Positions 16,924 through 26,470 of a stretch of 64,000 bases of DNA are shown here, one piece after another. The DNA comes from CAYQQJ01 sp964419935 (GTDB taxonomy: Bacteria; Pseudomonadota; Gammaproteobacteria; Pseudomonadales; Cellvibrionaceae), in NCBI GenBank assembly GCA_964419935.1, contig CAYQQJ010000003.1, positions 1-64,000 of the forward strand, given 5' to 3'. Under the pieces are notes generated by a model that saw only the letters and a program-made list of their open reading frames with translations, was not told the origin of the DNA and did no database searches. Each line of letters opens with the position of its first letter. The first letter of the stretch is position 1. Both the position numbers and the translations under genes were made by a program.

Positions 16924-18432
16924 TCAGATTTCTGGTCGCATATGGGGAAACAACAATACGTCACGAATTGACGGCGAGTCTGTCAGTAGCATGACCAGCC
17001 GGTCGATACCGATGCCTTCACCGGCTGTAGGCGGCAAGCCGTACTCCAGTGCACGAACAAAGTCTGCGTCGTAATGCATGGCCTCGTCATCACCGGATTC
17101 CTTTTCAGCCACCTGCTGCTGAAATCTTTCAGCTTGATCTTCCGCATCGTTCAACTCGGAAAAACCGTTGGCGATTTCACGCCCACCCACAAAAAACTCA
17201 AAGCGTTCGGTGACAAAAGGATCCGCGTCTTTGCGACGCGCCAAGGGTGACACTTCCGTGGGATATTCTGTAATGAACGTCGGCTGTTCCAGACGGTGTT
17301 CCACGGTTTTTTCAAAGATCTCGATCTGCAGCTTGCCGAGCCCCCAGCTGTCTTTCACCGGAATTCCCATTTTTTCCGCCAGACCGCGCGCAGCATCCAG
17401 GCTGTTGATGTTGGCCGCTGTCAATTCCGGATTAAAGCGCAGAATGGAATCAAACACGGTAATACGCTGGAAAGGCTCCGCAAAATCATAGGTAACCTGA
17501 ACCGGTTCCTCACTCGCTTTGGCCGGCTTTGTGCTGACCACGCGGGTGGTGCCCAATACCTTCAGCGCCAATTTGCGCAGCATGTCCTCGGTCAGGTCCA
17601 TCAGGTCGTTGTAATCCGCGTAGGCCTGATAAAACTCCAACATGGTGAACTCGGGGTTGTGCCGTGTGCTCAACCCCTCGTTGCGGAAGTTGCGGTTGAT
17701 TTCATACACGCGGTCAAACCCGCCGACGATCAGCCGCTTCAAATAGAGTTCCGGTGCGATGCGCAGGTACATATCAATATCCAGCGCATTGTGGTGAGTC
17801 ACAAACGGGCGCGCTGTGGCACCACCGGGAATGACTTGCAACATGGGGGTTTCAACTTCCAGAAAGTCACTGCCATTGAGGTAATTGCGAATAAACTCGA
17901 TAACCTTGGAGCGCAAAATGAATGTGTTGCGCACTTCCGGATTCGCAATCAAATCCACGTATCGTTGCCGGTAACGCATTTCCTGATCCGCAAGACCATG
18001 AAATTTGTCTGGCAGAGGACGCAGGGATTTGGTGAGCAGTTGGTAGTTGTCGAGGCTGACGTAAAGGTCGCCCTTACCGGATTTGTGCAGCACGCCTTTG
18101 ACACCAACGATGTCGCCGAGGTCAAGACTTTTTGCAAAGTCGCGCGCTTCTTTTGTGACATATAGCTGGATCTGCCCGCCCATATCCTGGATAACCATGA
18201 AGGCTCCGCGATTGCGAATAATCCTGCCGGCGACGCTGACAACCATTGCCAGTTGTTCCAGTTCTTCTTTGCCTTTCTCGCTGTATTCGCGCTGGAGAAC
18301 CGCCGCTTTGTGTTCGGGCCGAAAATCGTTGGGAAAGGCATTGCCGCTCGCGCGAATATTGGCGAGCTTACTGCGCCGCTCGGCAATTAGTTTGTTTTCA
18401 TCTGCGGGAACATTCGCTGCATTGTCAGTCAT
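16924..18432 (-). CDS. lysS: Lysine--tRNA ligase (class II)
   Basis: LysS charges tRNA-Lys. The 502-residue class II enzyme has an N-terminal OB-fold anticodon-binding domain (about 60-150; GRIIRNRGAFMVIQDMGGQIQLYV). The catalytic domain carries motif 1 (VIEFIRNYLNGSDFLEVETPML), motif 2 (FRNEGLSTRHNPEFTMLEFY) and motif 3 (GIGIDRLVMLLTDSPSIRDVLLFP). The start is ATG at 18432. It follows prfB on the same strand, as in the E. coli prfB-lysS operon, but a 408-bp gap with a palindromic element now separates them. Confidence 0.97.
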   Translation of the reverse strand: MTDNAANVPADENKLIAERRSKLANIRASGNAFPNDFRPEHKAAVLQREYSEKGKEELEQLAMVVSVAGRIIRNRGAFMVIQDMGGQIQLYVTKEARDFAKSLDLGDIVGVKGVLHKSGKGDLYVSLDNYQLLTKSLRPLPDKFHGLADQEMRYRQRYVDLIANPEVRNTFILRSKVIEFIRNYLNGSDFLEVETPMLQVIPGGATARPFVTHHNALDIDMYLRIAPELYLKRLIVGGFDRVYEINRNFRNEGLSTRHNPEFTMLEFYQAYADYNDLMDLTEDMLRKLALKVLGTTRVVSTKPAKASEEPVQVTYDFAEPFQRITVFDSILRFNPELTAANINSLDAARGLAEKMGIPVKDSWGLGKLQIEIFEKTVEHRLEQPTFITEYPTEVSPLARRKDADPFVTERFEFFVGGREIANGFSELNDAEDQAERFQQQVAEKESGDDEAMHYDADFVRALEYGLPPTAGEGIGIDRLVMLLTDSPSIRDVLLFPHMRPEI

Positions 18433-18840
18433 TGGTCGGCTTTGCCTTTTAAGTCAAAATTGTTTAGAAAATATGTTCGGGGCGACGAACTGCTGAACGG
18501 TAACACGTCTTCAATACTCAAGCTTCAGAATTCGGAAGATTCCTTAACGCCGCTTTTTAGTGGTTTTGACGCCGGCCCGCTTCGGGGGAGGGCTCCTCAA
18601 GACACGCCGAAGCAAATCGGTAGGATTGCCGATTTACACAGCCGCAGGCTGCCCGCAGGGCGAGCCACACGGATGTGGCGAGTGAAACCCATCCCGGGGC
18701 TCCTCGCCCGAATCCCGCGGGCCAGGGTCTTGAAAAGCCCTCCCCCGAATCGAAACCTCATTGCGTGCCAGACGTCACGCGTGGAACCATTTAAGCTCCG
18801 AAACTCGAATTAATAGAGCTTCATTTGCTTTTATCGACGC
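18433..18840. other. prfB-lysS gap
   Basis: There is no gene in this 408-bp stretch. Its centre is a repeat element with 26-bp terminal inverted repeats (listed separately). The remainder is AT-rich and carries no clear terminator, so read-through from prfB to lysS is possible. Confidence 0.5.
18578..18752. repeat. Palindromic element with 26-bp terminal inverted repeats
   Basis: The left end 18578-18603 and right end 18727-18752 match in 23 of 26 bases as inverted copies (CTTCGGGGGAGGGCT core). The 123-bp interior has further small hairpins (CAGCCGCAGGCTG, CCACACGGATGTGG). Size and structure are MITE-like. It has no coding capacity. It sits between prfB and lysS, usually a tight operon. Confidence 0.7.
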
Positions 18841-19936
18841 TTACAACCCCGCCTTCAAGCTGGCCTCAATAAACATGTCCAGATTGCCGTCCAGCACAGA
18901 TTGGCAATTGCTGGTTTGAATATTGGTTCGCAGGTCCTTGATGCGCTGGTCGTCCAGCACATAGGAGCGGATCTGGCTGCCCCAGCCGATGTCCGCCTTA
19001 GTATCCTCCATCGCCTGCTTTTCAGCATTGCGTTTTTGAACTTCCTGCTCGTACATCCTGGCGCGCAGCATCTTCATTGCTTTATCGCGGTTGGAGTGTT
19101 GGGAGCGTTCGCTCTGACATTGCACTACCACGCCGGATGGTTCGTGAGTGATACGAACCGCTGAATCCGTTTTGTTGACGTGCTGACCACCAGCGCCTGA
19201 AGCCCGGTAGGTATCAATTCGCAGGTCAGCGGGGTTGATGTCGATCTCGATATCATCGGATATTTCCGGACTCACGAATACTGAGGAAAATGATGTGTGT
19301 CGGCGGTTTCCGGAATCAAACGGCGACTTGCGCACCAGCCGGTGAACGCCGGTTTCTGTCCGCAACCAACCGAATGCGTATTCGCCTTCAAAGCGAATGG
19401 TGGCACTCTTGATGCCGGCAACGTCGCCAGCCGAGGCTTCTTCCAAAGTGGTCTTGAAGCCTTTGTCATCGCCCCAGCGCAGGTACATGCGCAACAGCAT
19501 TTCCGCCCAGTCCTGTGCCTCGGTGCCGCCGGAACCGGATTGGATATCGAGGTACGCGTTGTTGGGGTCCATTTCGCCGGAAAACATGCGGCGGAATTCG
19601 AGTTTGGCTAATTGTTGATCGAGATCGGCTATTTCACCTGCAACGTCCGCGAGGCTGTCTTCGTCTTTTTCTTCCACGGCCATGTCGATCAGGTCGCGAC
19701 AGTCCGCCACGCCCTGCTCGAGATTTTCAATTGTGTTTACCACCAGTTCCAGTGATGCTCGCTCGCGGCCGAGATTCTGCGCCCGTTCAGGATTGTTCCA
19801 GACGTCCGGCTCGGCTAATTCCTGTTCGACTTCGGCTAGGCGTTCTTTCTTCTGATCGTATTCAAAGGTACCCCCTAAGAACGCCCGTGCGTTCTTGCAT
19901 GTTCGTGAGGGAATTCAGAAGCGGGTTGATTTCCAT
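18841..19936 (-). CDS. prfB: Peptide chain release factor 2, programmed +1 frameshift
   Basis: RF2 terminates translation at UGA and UAA. Translation begins at ATG 19936 (MEINPLLNSLTNMQERTGVL), runs to a UGA at 19864-19862, and must slip +1 at CUU to continue as EYDQKKERLAEVEQ. The full product is 364 residues, the RF2 length. The GGQ motif (ASGAGGQHVNKTDSAVRITH) is present. The anticodon-mimic SPF tripeptide is seen in KSPFDSG. A scan that ignores the frameshift would start the gene falsely at 19743. The gene lies between recJ and lysS on the same strand, a conserved order. Confidence 0.96.
19862..19876 (-). promoter_or_regulatory. RF2 programmed frameshift site
   Basis: On the minus strand AGGGGG (19876-19871), then UAC, CUU (19867-19865) and UGA (19864-19862). 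This is the classic autoregulatory arrangement: an internal Shine-Dalgarno three bases before a slippery CUU and a UGA that RF2 itself reads. The base after UGA is A rather than the usual C. Confidence 0.95.
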
Positions 19937-20147
19937 AGAACGGCAGAGCCTCTCGAAATTGATGAAACCATTTTGGTGAAACCAGTGGAGCCTGCGGCTC
20001 TTCTGGAGAAGGCCGCGATTGTACCTTATTGGGGGCGACACACTCTAGACGGGCGTGAAATGGGGCTGGTTGATTGAAGACTTCAGTAACAGTCAATACG
20101 ACAACTTTCGATATTTACTTTACATATCATGTAGTTACCGATATATA

Positions 20148-20175
20148 TTGACTTAAACTGTGATCATACTAAAAT
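20148..20175 (+). promoter_or_regulatory. Sigma-70 promoter for small ORF
   Basis: TTGACT (20148-20153), a 16-bp spacer and TAAAAT (20170-20175) lie in a markedly AT-rich stretch, and end 21 bases before the ATG at 20197. Confidence 0.5.
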
Positions 20176-20196
20176 AAACCACTGATATAGCAGCTG

Positions 20197-20439
20197 ATGA
20201 CGGGGCATGGAATGGAGTTTCTTGAAGCAGTCAATCCTGAATGGCAGCATATGTGGGCCGGTTTGGCTGGCGATCCTGTGAATTGTGGCGACGCTATCTG
20301 CTATAACAACGGCAAATGCTGGGAATATATGGGGTCCAGTGCAGATCACCACCACTTCCGCCACCCTCTTCACCCGCGCACGCAGAAATCCGAGTACGTG
20401 TATGTTGAACGCCAGCGTGCAGCCGTAGGCTGGCGCTAA
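20197..20439 (+). CDS. Small unknown protein between prfB and recJ
   Basis: This 80-residue protein matches no family that I can name. It has a tryptophan-rich N-terminal half (NPEWQHMWAGLAGDPVN), three cysteines, then WEYMGSSADHHHFRHPLHP followed by SEYVYVERQRAAVGW. The composition (Trp, His, aromatic motifs) looks like a conserved soluble small domain rather than random frame, and a good promoter lies upstream. The His cluster could bind metal, which is inference. ATG 20212 is a possible alternative start, with GGGG six bases before it. The gene is on the plus strand, convergent with recJ and divergent from prfB. Confidence 0.6.
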   Translation: MTGHGMEFLEAVNPEWQHMWAGLAGDPVNCGDAICYNNGKCWEYMGSSADHHHFRHPLHPRTQKSEYVYVERQRAAVGWR

Positions 20440-20513
20440 TCACGCGCACCACAGCTCCTCGATACCCTCACCAAAGCGGTATGGTCCAGTCCACTCTCTC
20501 GTCTGGGCATCGC

Positions 20514-22250
20514 TCACAGCACCTCAAAATGGTCGACTATTAACTGCACCGATTGCCGCCCTCGATAATCATTGATATCCAGCTTATAGACGGCGTGAAT
20601 ATACCTTGCAGTATCACCCGGCCAGCGACCCGCTTCTATATTGAAGGCAATGGCATCCACTGGCATGCCACCGGCCTCATGTGCCAGGCGCAGCTTCAGA
20701 TGCTTACCAGCCAAAAGTTTCTGTTCCACCACCACGAACTCTCCGTCGAAAAGCGGCTCGGGAAAATGTTGCCCCCAGGGTCCGCAACGACGCAGTTCCG
20801 CCGCCAGAGAGAGACAAAAGTCGGACGGCTCAAGGGCACCATCGGTGGCTATTTCCGCCCGCAGGCCATCATCACCGAGCTGCTGTTTCACCGCCTGGTC
20901 AAACAATTCGGTGAATTGAGCAAGATCATGCTTTGCCAGCGTCAATCCTGCCGCCATTGCATGTCCGCCAAACTTTTTCAGAATCGCGGAATTCTGCGCC
21001 GCGACTCGGTCCAGAGTATCCCGCAGGTGCAGCCCCGGGATTGAGCGGCCAGAACCCTTGATCTCTCCCTCCGTATCGGTATCGGCAAACACAATCACTG
21101 GCCGGTGCAAACGGTCTTTGATGCGCGATGCCAAAATGCCGATAACGCCCTGATGCCAGCCCGCCTGATGCAGCACCAGCCCCGTGGGCAGGTCAGCCGC
21201 ATCCAGTTGCAACTTGTCCAACGCTTTGAGAGCTTCCGCTTGCATGGAGGCTTCAATCTGTTTGCGGTCGTTATTGAGGTCATTGAGCTCCTGGGCAAAC
21301 TCGTAGGCCTCGGCATCGCTACGGGCCAGCAAGCACTGGATCCCCAAAGTCATATCATCCAGTCGGCCCGCGGCATTCAGGCGCGGACCTGCCGCAAACC
21401 CCAGGTCCGATGCGGTCAACTGGCTCAAAGAACGGCCGGCAATTTCCAGCAGCGCGCGAATGCCCGGGCGCAGCCGCCCGGCCCGCATACGCTCAAGTCC
21501 CTGGGCCACAAGAATCCGGTTGTTGTAATCCAGTGGAACCACATCAGCCACCGTCCCCAGAGCCACCAGGTCCAGATAATCGGCCATGTTCGGCTCGCTT
21601 AAACCCGCTTCGCTGAACCAATTGCACTGGCGCAGGTGGGTACGCAAGGCGCTCATCAAGTAAAAGATAACACCCACACCCGCCAGGTTTTTACTGGGAA
21701 ACTCACAGCCGGGCTGGTTGGGGTTCACTATCGCGTCAGCCTGCGGCAACTCGGCTCCCGGCAGGTGATGATCGGTAATCAATACCCGAATCCCCGCTGC
21801 CCGCGCGGCGGCAACCCCTTCGATACTGGAGATACCGTTGTCGACGGTAATGATCAGGCGAGGCGATTTTTCCGCCGCAACGGCAACAATTTCAGGGGTA
21901 AGACCATAGCCAAACTCGAAGCGATTGGGCACCAGAAAGTCCACCTGGCGGTGGCCCATGGCACGCAGGCACAATAAGGCGAGCACGGTACTGGTGGCTC
22001 CATCGGCGTCAAAGTCACCGACAATGACAACCGGATGCTGCTCGCGGATTGCCTGCTCCAACAAAGCCAGAGCGGCATCCATGCCACGCATGTTCGGTTT
22101 GCTCAGATGTTGCAAACGGTAATCGACGTGCTCAATGCTCTGCACGCCGCGCGCAGCATAGATGCGCTGCATGATGGGGGAAATGCCTGAGGGAAATGGC
22201 AGGGCGTCCACTGGGAGCGGACGCCTGCGAATGGTTTTGCGAACCGACAT
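20514..22250 (-). CDS. recJ: Single-stranded-DNA-specific exonuclease RecJ
   Basis: RecJ is a 5'-3' single-strand exonuclease in recombination and mismatch repair. The 578-residue protein belongs to the DHH phosphoesterase superfamily: DFDADG at 79-84, VDNGIS at 136-141 and DHH at 160-162 supply metal ligands. A DHHA1 domain (GVIGILASRIKDRLHRPVIVFA and GSGRSIPGLHLRDTL) and a C-terminal OB-fold follow. The start is ATG at 22250. It follows thrC closely (12 bp) on the same strand, as in Pseudomonas. Confidence 0.96.
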   Translation of the reverse strand: MSVRKTIRRRPLPVDALPFPSGISPIMQRIYAARGVQSIEHVDYRLQHLSKPNMRGMDAALALLEQAIREQHPVVIVGDFDADGATSTVLALLCLRAMGHRQVDFLVPNRFEFGYGLTPEIVAVAAEKSPRLIITVDNGISSIEGVAAARAAGIRVLITDHHLPGAELPQADAIVNPNQPGCEFPSKNLAGVGVIFYLMSALRTHLRQCNWFSEAGLSEPNMADYLDLVALGTVADVVPLDYNNRILVAQGLERMRAGRLRPGIRALLEIAGRSLSQLTASDLGFAAGPRLNAAGRLDDMTLGIQCLLARSDAEAYEFAQELNDLNNDRKQIEASMQAEALKALDKLQLDAADLPTGLVLHQAGWHQGVIGILASRIKDRLHRPVIVFADTDTEGEIKGSGRSIPGLHLRDTLDRVAAQNSAILKKFGGHAMAAGLTLAKHDLAQFTELFDQAVKQQLGDDGLRAEIATDGALEPSDFCLSLAAELRRCGPWGQHFPEPLFDGEFVVVEQKLLAGKHLKLRLAHEAGGMPVDAIAFNIEAGRWPGDTARYIHAVYKLDINDYRGRQSVQLIVDHFEVL

Positions 22251-22262
22251 AGATCGACTGGC

Positions 22263-23660
22263 TCAGGTGGCAATATTGTCCGCCACGAATTGCTGGACTT
22301 GTGCGATGTCATTGTCCAGAACCTGATAACGCTCCTCACGCTCGAACAAGTCCCGCATATGGTACGGCAAGGCTGGATCGTCCACCTGACCGGCTTTGCG
22401 CACGGCTTCGGGAAACTTCGCCGGATGTGCCGTTGCCAGGCAAACCACGGGAATGTCGGCGCTGCGGCGAGTTTTTCGCGCTGCCTGTACGCCGATTGCG
22501 GTGTGGGGATCGATCAGGTATTCAGTGCGCTCAAAAACCTGTCGGATCACCGCGATGGTCTCCTCATCATCCAGGCGATAGGAGCTGAACAGCTCTCGTG
22601 CCTTGGCCAGAACCTTGTCGTCCAGCACCATGGAGCCGGATTTGAAATCCGCCATCAGTTGCTTGATCGCAGCGCCGTCACGGTCGTACAGGTCAAACAA
22701 CAAGCGTTCGAAATTGCTGGACACCATGATATCCATACTCGGCGACAACGAATGAACCAGCTCCCGCTTGCTGTGATCATTATTGCTCAGGCAGCGATGC
22801 AGAATATCGTTGCTGTTAGTGGCAATGATCAACTGGTCGACAGGCAGCCCCATACGTTTGGCCAGGTAGCCCGCAAAAATATCACCGAAGTTGCCGGTGG
22901 GAACAGAGAAGGCCACAGGACGATGCGGTGCGCCCAGCGCCAGCCCCGCGTAAAAATAGTAGACAATCTGCGCCATGATGCGCGCCCAGTTGATGGAATT
23001 CACCGCAACCAACTGTCGCCCCTCGGGCAGGAATGACTGATCCGCAAAGCTCGCCTTGACCATGTTCTGGCAGTCGTCGAAATTACCGCTCATGGCGATA
23101 TTGTGGACATTGGCCGCCCGCACGGTAGTCATTTGTCGGCGTTGAACATCGGATACCCGCTTGTGGGGATGCAGGATGAAAATGTCCAAATTTTCACAGC
23201 GGCTGCAACCTTCAATAGCTGCTGAACCCGTATCCCCGGAGGTTGCCCCCATGACCACAACCTTCTGTTGGCGCTTGGCCAGAATGTGATCGAGCAAATG
23301 CCCCAGAAACTGCAGTGCAAAGTCCTTGAATGCCAGAGTCGGCCCCTGGAACAGCTCCAGCACCCACTCGTTGTGGCCGGTTTGCACCAGCGGTGCAATG
23401 GCATCGTGGCGGAAACCGTCATAGGACGTATTGATAATCTTCTGAAGGTCAGCGTCGGCAATTTCGCCATCGACAAAGGGAGAAATGATTTTGAAGGCCA
23501 GCTCCCGATAATCCAGACCGGCCCAGGACGCAATTTCCTCCTGGGTGAACGACGGCAGATTCTTCGGGACATAAAGCCCACCATCAGGCGCGAGCCCGGT
23601 TAACACCACGTCTTCGAATGACAGCTCGGGCGCATCGCCCCGGGTACTTACATATTTCAC
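22263..23660 (-). CDS. thrC: Threonine synthase
   Basis: ThrC converts O-phosphohomoserine to threonine with pyridoxal phosphate. The PLP lysine is K112 in LAFKDFALQFLGH, and the glycine-rich phosphate loop MGATSGDTGSAAIEG follows. The 465-residue length fits the longer clade of the enzyme found in Pseudomonas. The start is GTG 23660 (MKYVSTRGDAP, the family N-terminus). It lies 45 bp after hom, giving a hom-thrC threonine operon. Confidence 0.96.
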   Translation of the reverse strand: MKYVSTRGDAPELSFEDVVLTGLAPDGGLYVPKNLPSFTQEEIASWAGLDYRELAFKIISPFVDGEIADADLQKIINTSYDGFRHDAIAPLVQTGHNEWVLELFQGPTLAFKDFALQFLGHLLDHILAKRQQKVVVMGATSGDTGSAAIEGCSRCENLDIFILHPHKRVSDVQRRQMTTVRAANVHNIAMSGNFDDCQNMVKASFADQSFLPEGRQLVAVNSINWARIMAQIVYYFYAGLALGAPHRPVAFSVPTGNFGDIFAGYLAKRMGLPVDQLIIATNSNDILHRCLSNNDHSKRELVHSLSPSMDIMVSSNFERLLFDLYDRDGAAIKQLMADFKSGSMVLDDKVLAKARELFSSYRLDDEETIAVIRQVFERTEYLIDPHTAIGVQAARKTRRSADIPVVCLATAHPAKFPEAVRKAGQVDDPALPYHMRDLFEREERYQVLDNDIAQVQQFVADNIAT

Positions 23661-23705
23661 TGTTCGGCTTCCAGATTCACGTTAAATAATTAGTATAAAC
23701 AGGCA

Positions 23706-25010
23706 CTAACCCAACGATTCCACACGAATGTGTACAATTTTGTCCTGAATGGTGTCCAGTGCCTCAATTTTTTCAATGGCACTCACCAAGTGCTTCTCGG
23801 TGGCCCGGTTGGTCAACAGTATTACCGGCACCACTTCCTCACCCTCTTTGGGCTGCTTCTGTATCAGCGCTTCGATGCTGATGCCCGCTTCGCTGAGAAT
23901 CTGCGTCACTCGCGACAGTACACCGGGCTTGTCCTGAGCAGACATGCGCAGATAGTAAGCGGTTTCCACTTCATCCATGGGCAGGATCGGATAATTGGTC
24001 AGACGAGATGCATGGAAGCCAAGGTGCGGCACACGATTTTCCGGGTGGGCCGTCAGGTTGCGAGACAGATCAACAATATCCGATATCACAGCGGACGCCG
24101 TGGGCTCTGCGCCCGCACCTGGGCCGTAATATAGCGTCGGACCAACGGCATCCCCCTTCACCACTATGGCATTGAGCACTCCATCAACGTTCGCCAGCAG
24201 GCGCTTTTGAGGGATCAACGTCGGGTGAACTCGCAACTCGATGCCCTTATCATGCCTGCGCGCGATTCCCAGGTGCTTGATGCGGTAGCCCAGCTCGCCC
24301 GCGTAAACCACGTCCTCGGGCACGAGGCTATCAATGCCTTCGGTGAATACCTTGTCCAGTTGCAGCGGCATACCGAATGCTAGCGACGCGAGAATGACCA
24401 GCTTATGTGCCGCATCCATACCATTCACATCGAAAGAGGGATCGGCCTCTGCATAGCCCAGTGCCTGCGCTTCGCGCAAAACATCTTCAAATTCCCGGCC
24501 CTTGTCGCGCATTTCAGTCAGGATGTAGTTGCCCGTGCCGTTAATGATGCCGGCCAACCATTCAATCCGATTGGCGGACAAACCTTCCCGCAGTGCGCGA
24601 ATAATCGGGATACCACCGGCAACAGCCGCCTCATAGGCGATGCTGACACCGTGATGGTTGGCCTCGGCGAACAGCTCATTACCGAACTCTGCAATCAATG
24701 CCTTGTTGGCTGTCACTACATGCTTGCCGTTGCGGACGGCTTTCAGAACCAATTCTTTGGCCACGGTAGTGCCGCCAATCAGTTCAACCAGGATATCGAC
24801 CTCGGGATCTTCCGCCACGTCGAAGATGTCGCGGCTGATCCGTACATTGCCTGTGTCACACTTTGGATTATCCCGGCGCGCGCCAATGTGGACGACGGTG
24901 ATTTCACCACCGGCTCGCGCACTGATGTCGGCCTGATTCCGCCGCAGCACATTGAAAGTACCAGCACCCACGGTGCCCAGACCGCATAATCCAACTCTTA
25001 CAGGTTTCAA
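23706..25010 (-). CDS. hom: Homoserine dehydrogenase
   Basis: Hom reduces aspartate semialdehyde to homoserine in the threonine/methionine branch. The NAD(P)-binding motif GLGTVG is at 10-15. The catalytic region contains EAAVAGGIPIIRALREGLSAN and DPSFDVNGMDAAHKL. A C-terminal ACT domain (YYLRMSAQDKPGVLSRVTQIL) is consistent with threonine feedback. The frame is open to 25103, but family members begin where TTG 25010 lies, preceded by GAGG, which gives 434 residues. It precedes thrC. Confidence 0.94.
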   Translation of the reverse strand: MKPVRVGLCGLGTVGAGTFNVLRRNQADISARAGGEITVVHIGARRDNPKCDTGNVRISRDIFDVAEDPEVDILVELIGGTTVAKELVLKAVRNGKHVVTANKALIAEFGNELFAEANHHGVSIAYEAAVAGGIPIIRALREGLSANRIEWLAGIINGTGNYILTEMRDKGREFEDVLREAQALGYAEADPSFDVNGMDAAHKLVILASLAFGMPLQLDKVFTEGIDSLVPEDVVYAGELGYRIKHLGIARRHDKGIELRVHPTLIPQKRLLANVDGVLNAIVVKGDAVGPTLYYGPGAGAEPTASAVISDIVDLSRNLTAHPENRVPHLGFHASRLTNYPILPMDEVETAYYLRMSAQDKPGVLSRVTQILSEAGISIEALIQKQPKEGEEVVPVILLTNRATEKHLVSAIEKIEALDTIQDKIVHIRVESLG

Positions 25011-25217
25011 TCGAAAATCCTCGGAAATTACTGCGGAATTCTCAGCTGATGTGAAGACAACAGCTCGCATTCCAGAAAAGATACGCAACCTTACTGACGC
25101 CAATAGCGGCTGTCAACGCAGATATTAGCGAGCCCGAGCATGAGCCGCTTGATGAATTGTTCAGGGAGGGATACGGGACCTCAACTTCCAGGGAGGCCCC
25201 GCTGAAACTCACGAAAT

Positions 25218-26000
25218 TTAAGGCGTGACACCCAGACGAGCAGCCAGTTGCGGCGCCTGCATATAGCCCAACTGCAGCTCACCATTCTCCAACACCAGCG
25301 CGGGTGTTGCGGTGACGCCCAGAGATCGGCCCAATGCAAACTGTTCGGCCACCGGGTTATCCTCACAGACCTTGATTGGCACATTCTCACCGGCCTTGAA
25401 TTTGGTCAGTAACTCACGGGAGTTTTTGCCACACCAAGCAGTCGCGAGCTTGTCTGCGGACTGGGAATTCGCTCCCGCTCGCGGATAGGCCAGGTAACGT
25501 ACCTCAATGCCCATTTTGTTCAGCTCCGGGACTTCAGCATGCAGCTTGCGACAGTAACCACAATCGATGTCCGTGAACACGGTGATACTCGCTTTAGGCT
25601 CGCCTTTGGGAGAGAAGACAATCATATCGTCCTTATCAACCTTGGCCAGTGCGGCAACTCGATCACCGTTACGCGCTTGCTCTGAGACATTCACCAGACG
25701 GTCGGCGGCCACTTCGAACAGGTCGCCCGCCACAAAATAGCGACCATTTTCAGTGATGTAGATTCGCGGACCGTTGATAATTTGCGCTTGATACAGCCCC
25801 TCTATGGGCGAAGCGGTAACGCTTTCGAGCTGTAGATCGGGACGCGCCTTTTCCAGTTTTTCGGAAAGCTGTTTAACTGTCTCGGCGTCAACCTTCTTGG
25901 CACCGTCCGCATAGGATGGCAGGGACAGTGAAACCAGCCCAAGAAGGCCCGAAACGAGTACAAATCTGAGTGACTTGTGGGACAGGATGGTCTTTATCAT
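25218..26000 (-). CDS. dsbC: Thiol:disulfide interchange protein DsbC
   Basis: DsbC is the periplasmic disulfide isomerase. The 260-residue precursor has a signal peptide (about 1-31, cleavage after SYA), an N-terminal dimerisation domain (about 36-95) and a thioredoxin domain with active-site CGYC at 147-150. The cis-proline TPA lies in VTATPALVL. A second cysteine pair (WCGKN and KVCEDN) is also present. The start is ATG at 26000. Gene order dsbC-hom-thrC-recJ is Pseudomonas-like, but the xerD gene that normally precedes dsbC is not here. Confidence 0.95.
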   Translation of the reverse strand: MIKTILSHKSLRFVLVSGLLGLVSLSLPSYADGAKKVDAETVKQLSEKLEKARPDLQLESVTASPIEGLYQAQIINGPRIYITENGRYFVAGDLFEVAADRLVNVSEQARNGDRVAALAKVDKDDMIVFSPKGEPKASITVFTDIDCGYCRKLHAEVPELNKMGIEVRYLAYPRAGANSQSADKLATAWCGKNSRELLTKFKAGENVPIKVCEDNPVAEQFALGRSLGVTATPALVLENGELQLGYMQAPQLAARLGVTP

Positions 26001-26170
26001 GATGATTTACCTGCAGGGTTCGCTGAATAAGAGGGTGTCAACAGTGACAGCAGCTGGCAGCACATCGCCTACATGCACCACGCGGGTTGTCGGGCAAAAT
26101 GAACTCACGATATTAGCATGGTTCGGAGCGATGTTTGCGTAATACATGGCAATTTTAGGGAAAGGGGGAG

Positions 26171-26432
26171 GGAAAAGCTGTAAGCTATAAGCCGCAAGCT
26201 ACAAGACGCGAGCGCACGGTGGAGATCCTCGGCGGATCAGCAACGGCGGGTGGCGCCGCTCGCAAGACTCGCGGCTTACCCGCCCTACGGTTGCATGTTT
26301 CTTTTCCCTTTTCACTCTGGCCATCCATGGCCATCGCCCTTCGGGCAGCCTGCGGCTGTGCAAAACGGCGATCCTGCCGTTTTGTCCCTTCTTCTAGCTT
26401 GCCGCTTGGAGCTTGCGGCTTACAGCTCCCTC
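26171..26432. repeat. AAGCTGCAAGC-type repeat element, copy 2
   Basis: The left end (about 26174-26204) carries AGCTGTAAGC and GCCGCAAGCT units. The right end (about 26395-26430) carries their inverted forms AGCTTGCCGCTTGGAGCTTGCGGCTTACAGCT. The interior includes TTTCTTTTCCCTTTTC near 26299, which is related to the GGGAAAA run of copy 3, and palindromes CTGGCCATCCATGGCCA and GCAGCCTGCGGCTGC. Confidence 0.7.
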
Positions 26433-26443
26433 TTCTCTTCCAT

Positions 26444-26470
26444 AAAAAAAGCGGCCTAAGCCGCTTTTTT
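26444..26470 (-). terminator. Rho-independent terminator of rpsP-rplS operon
   Basis: AAGCGGC-CTAA-GCCGCTT stem flanked by A7 and T6 gives a strong terminator readable in both directions. It lies 13 bases past the rplS stop. Confidence 0.85.

Noticed and set aside
19743..19743. A start for prfB at 19743
   Set aside because: It yields a truncated RF2 missing the first 64 residues; the programmed frameshift restores the full-length protein from 19936.
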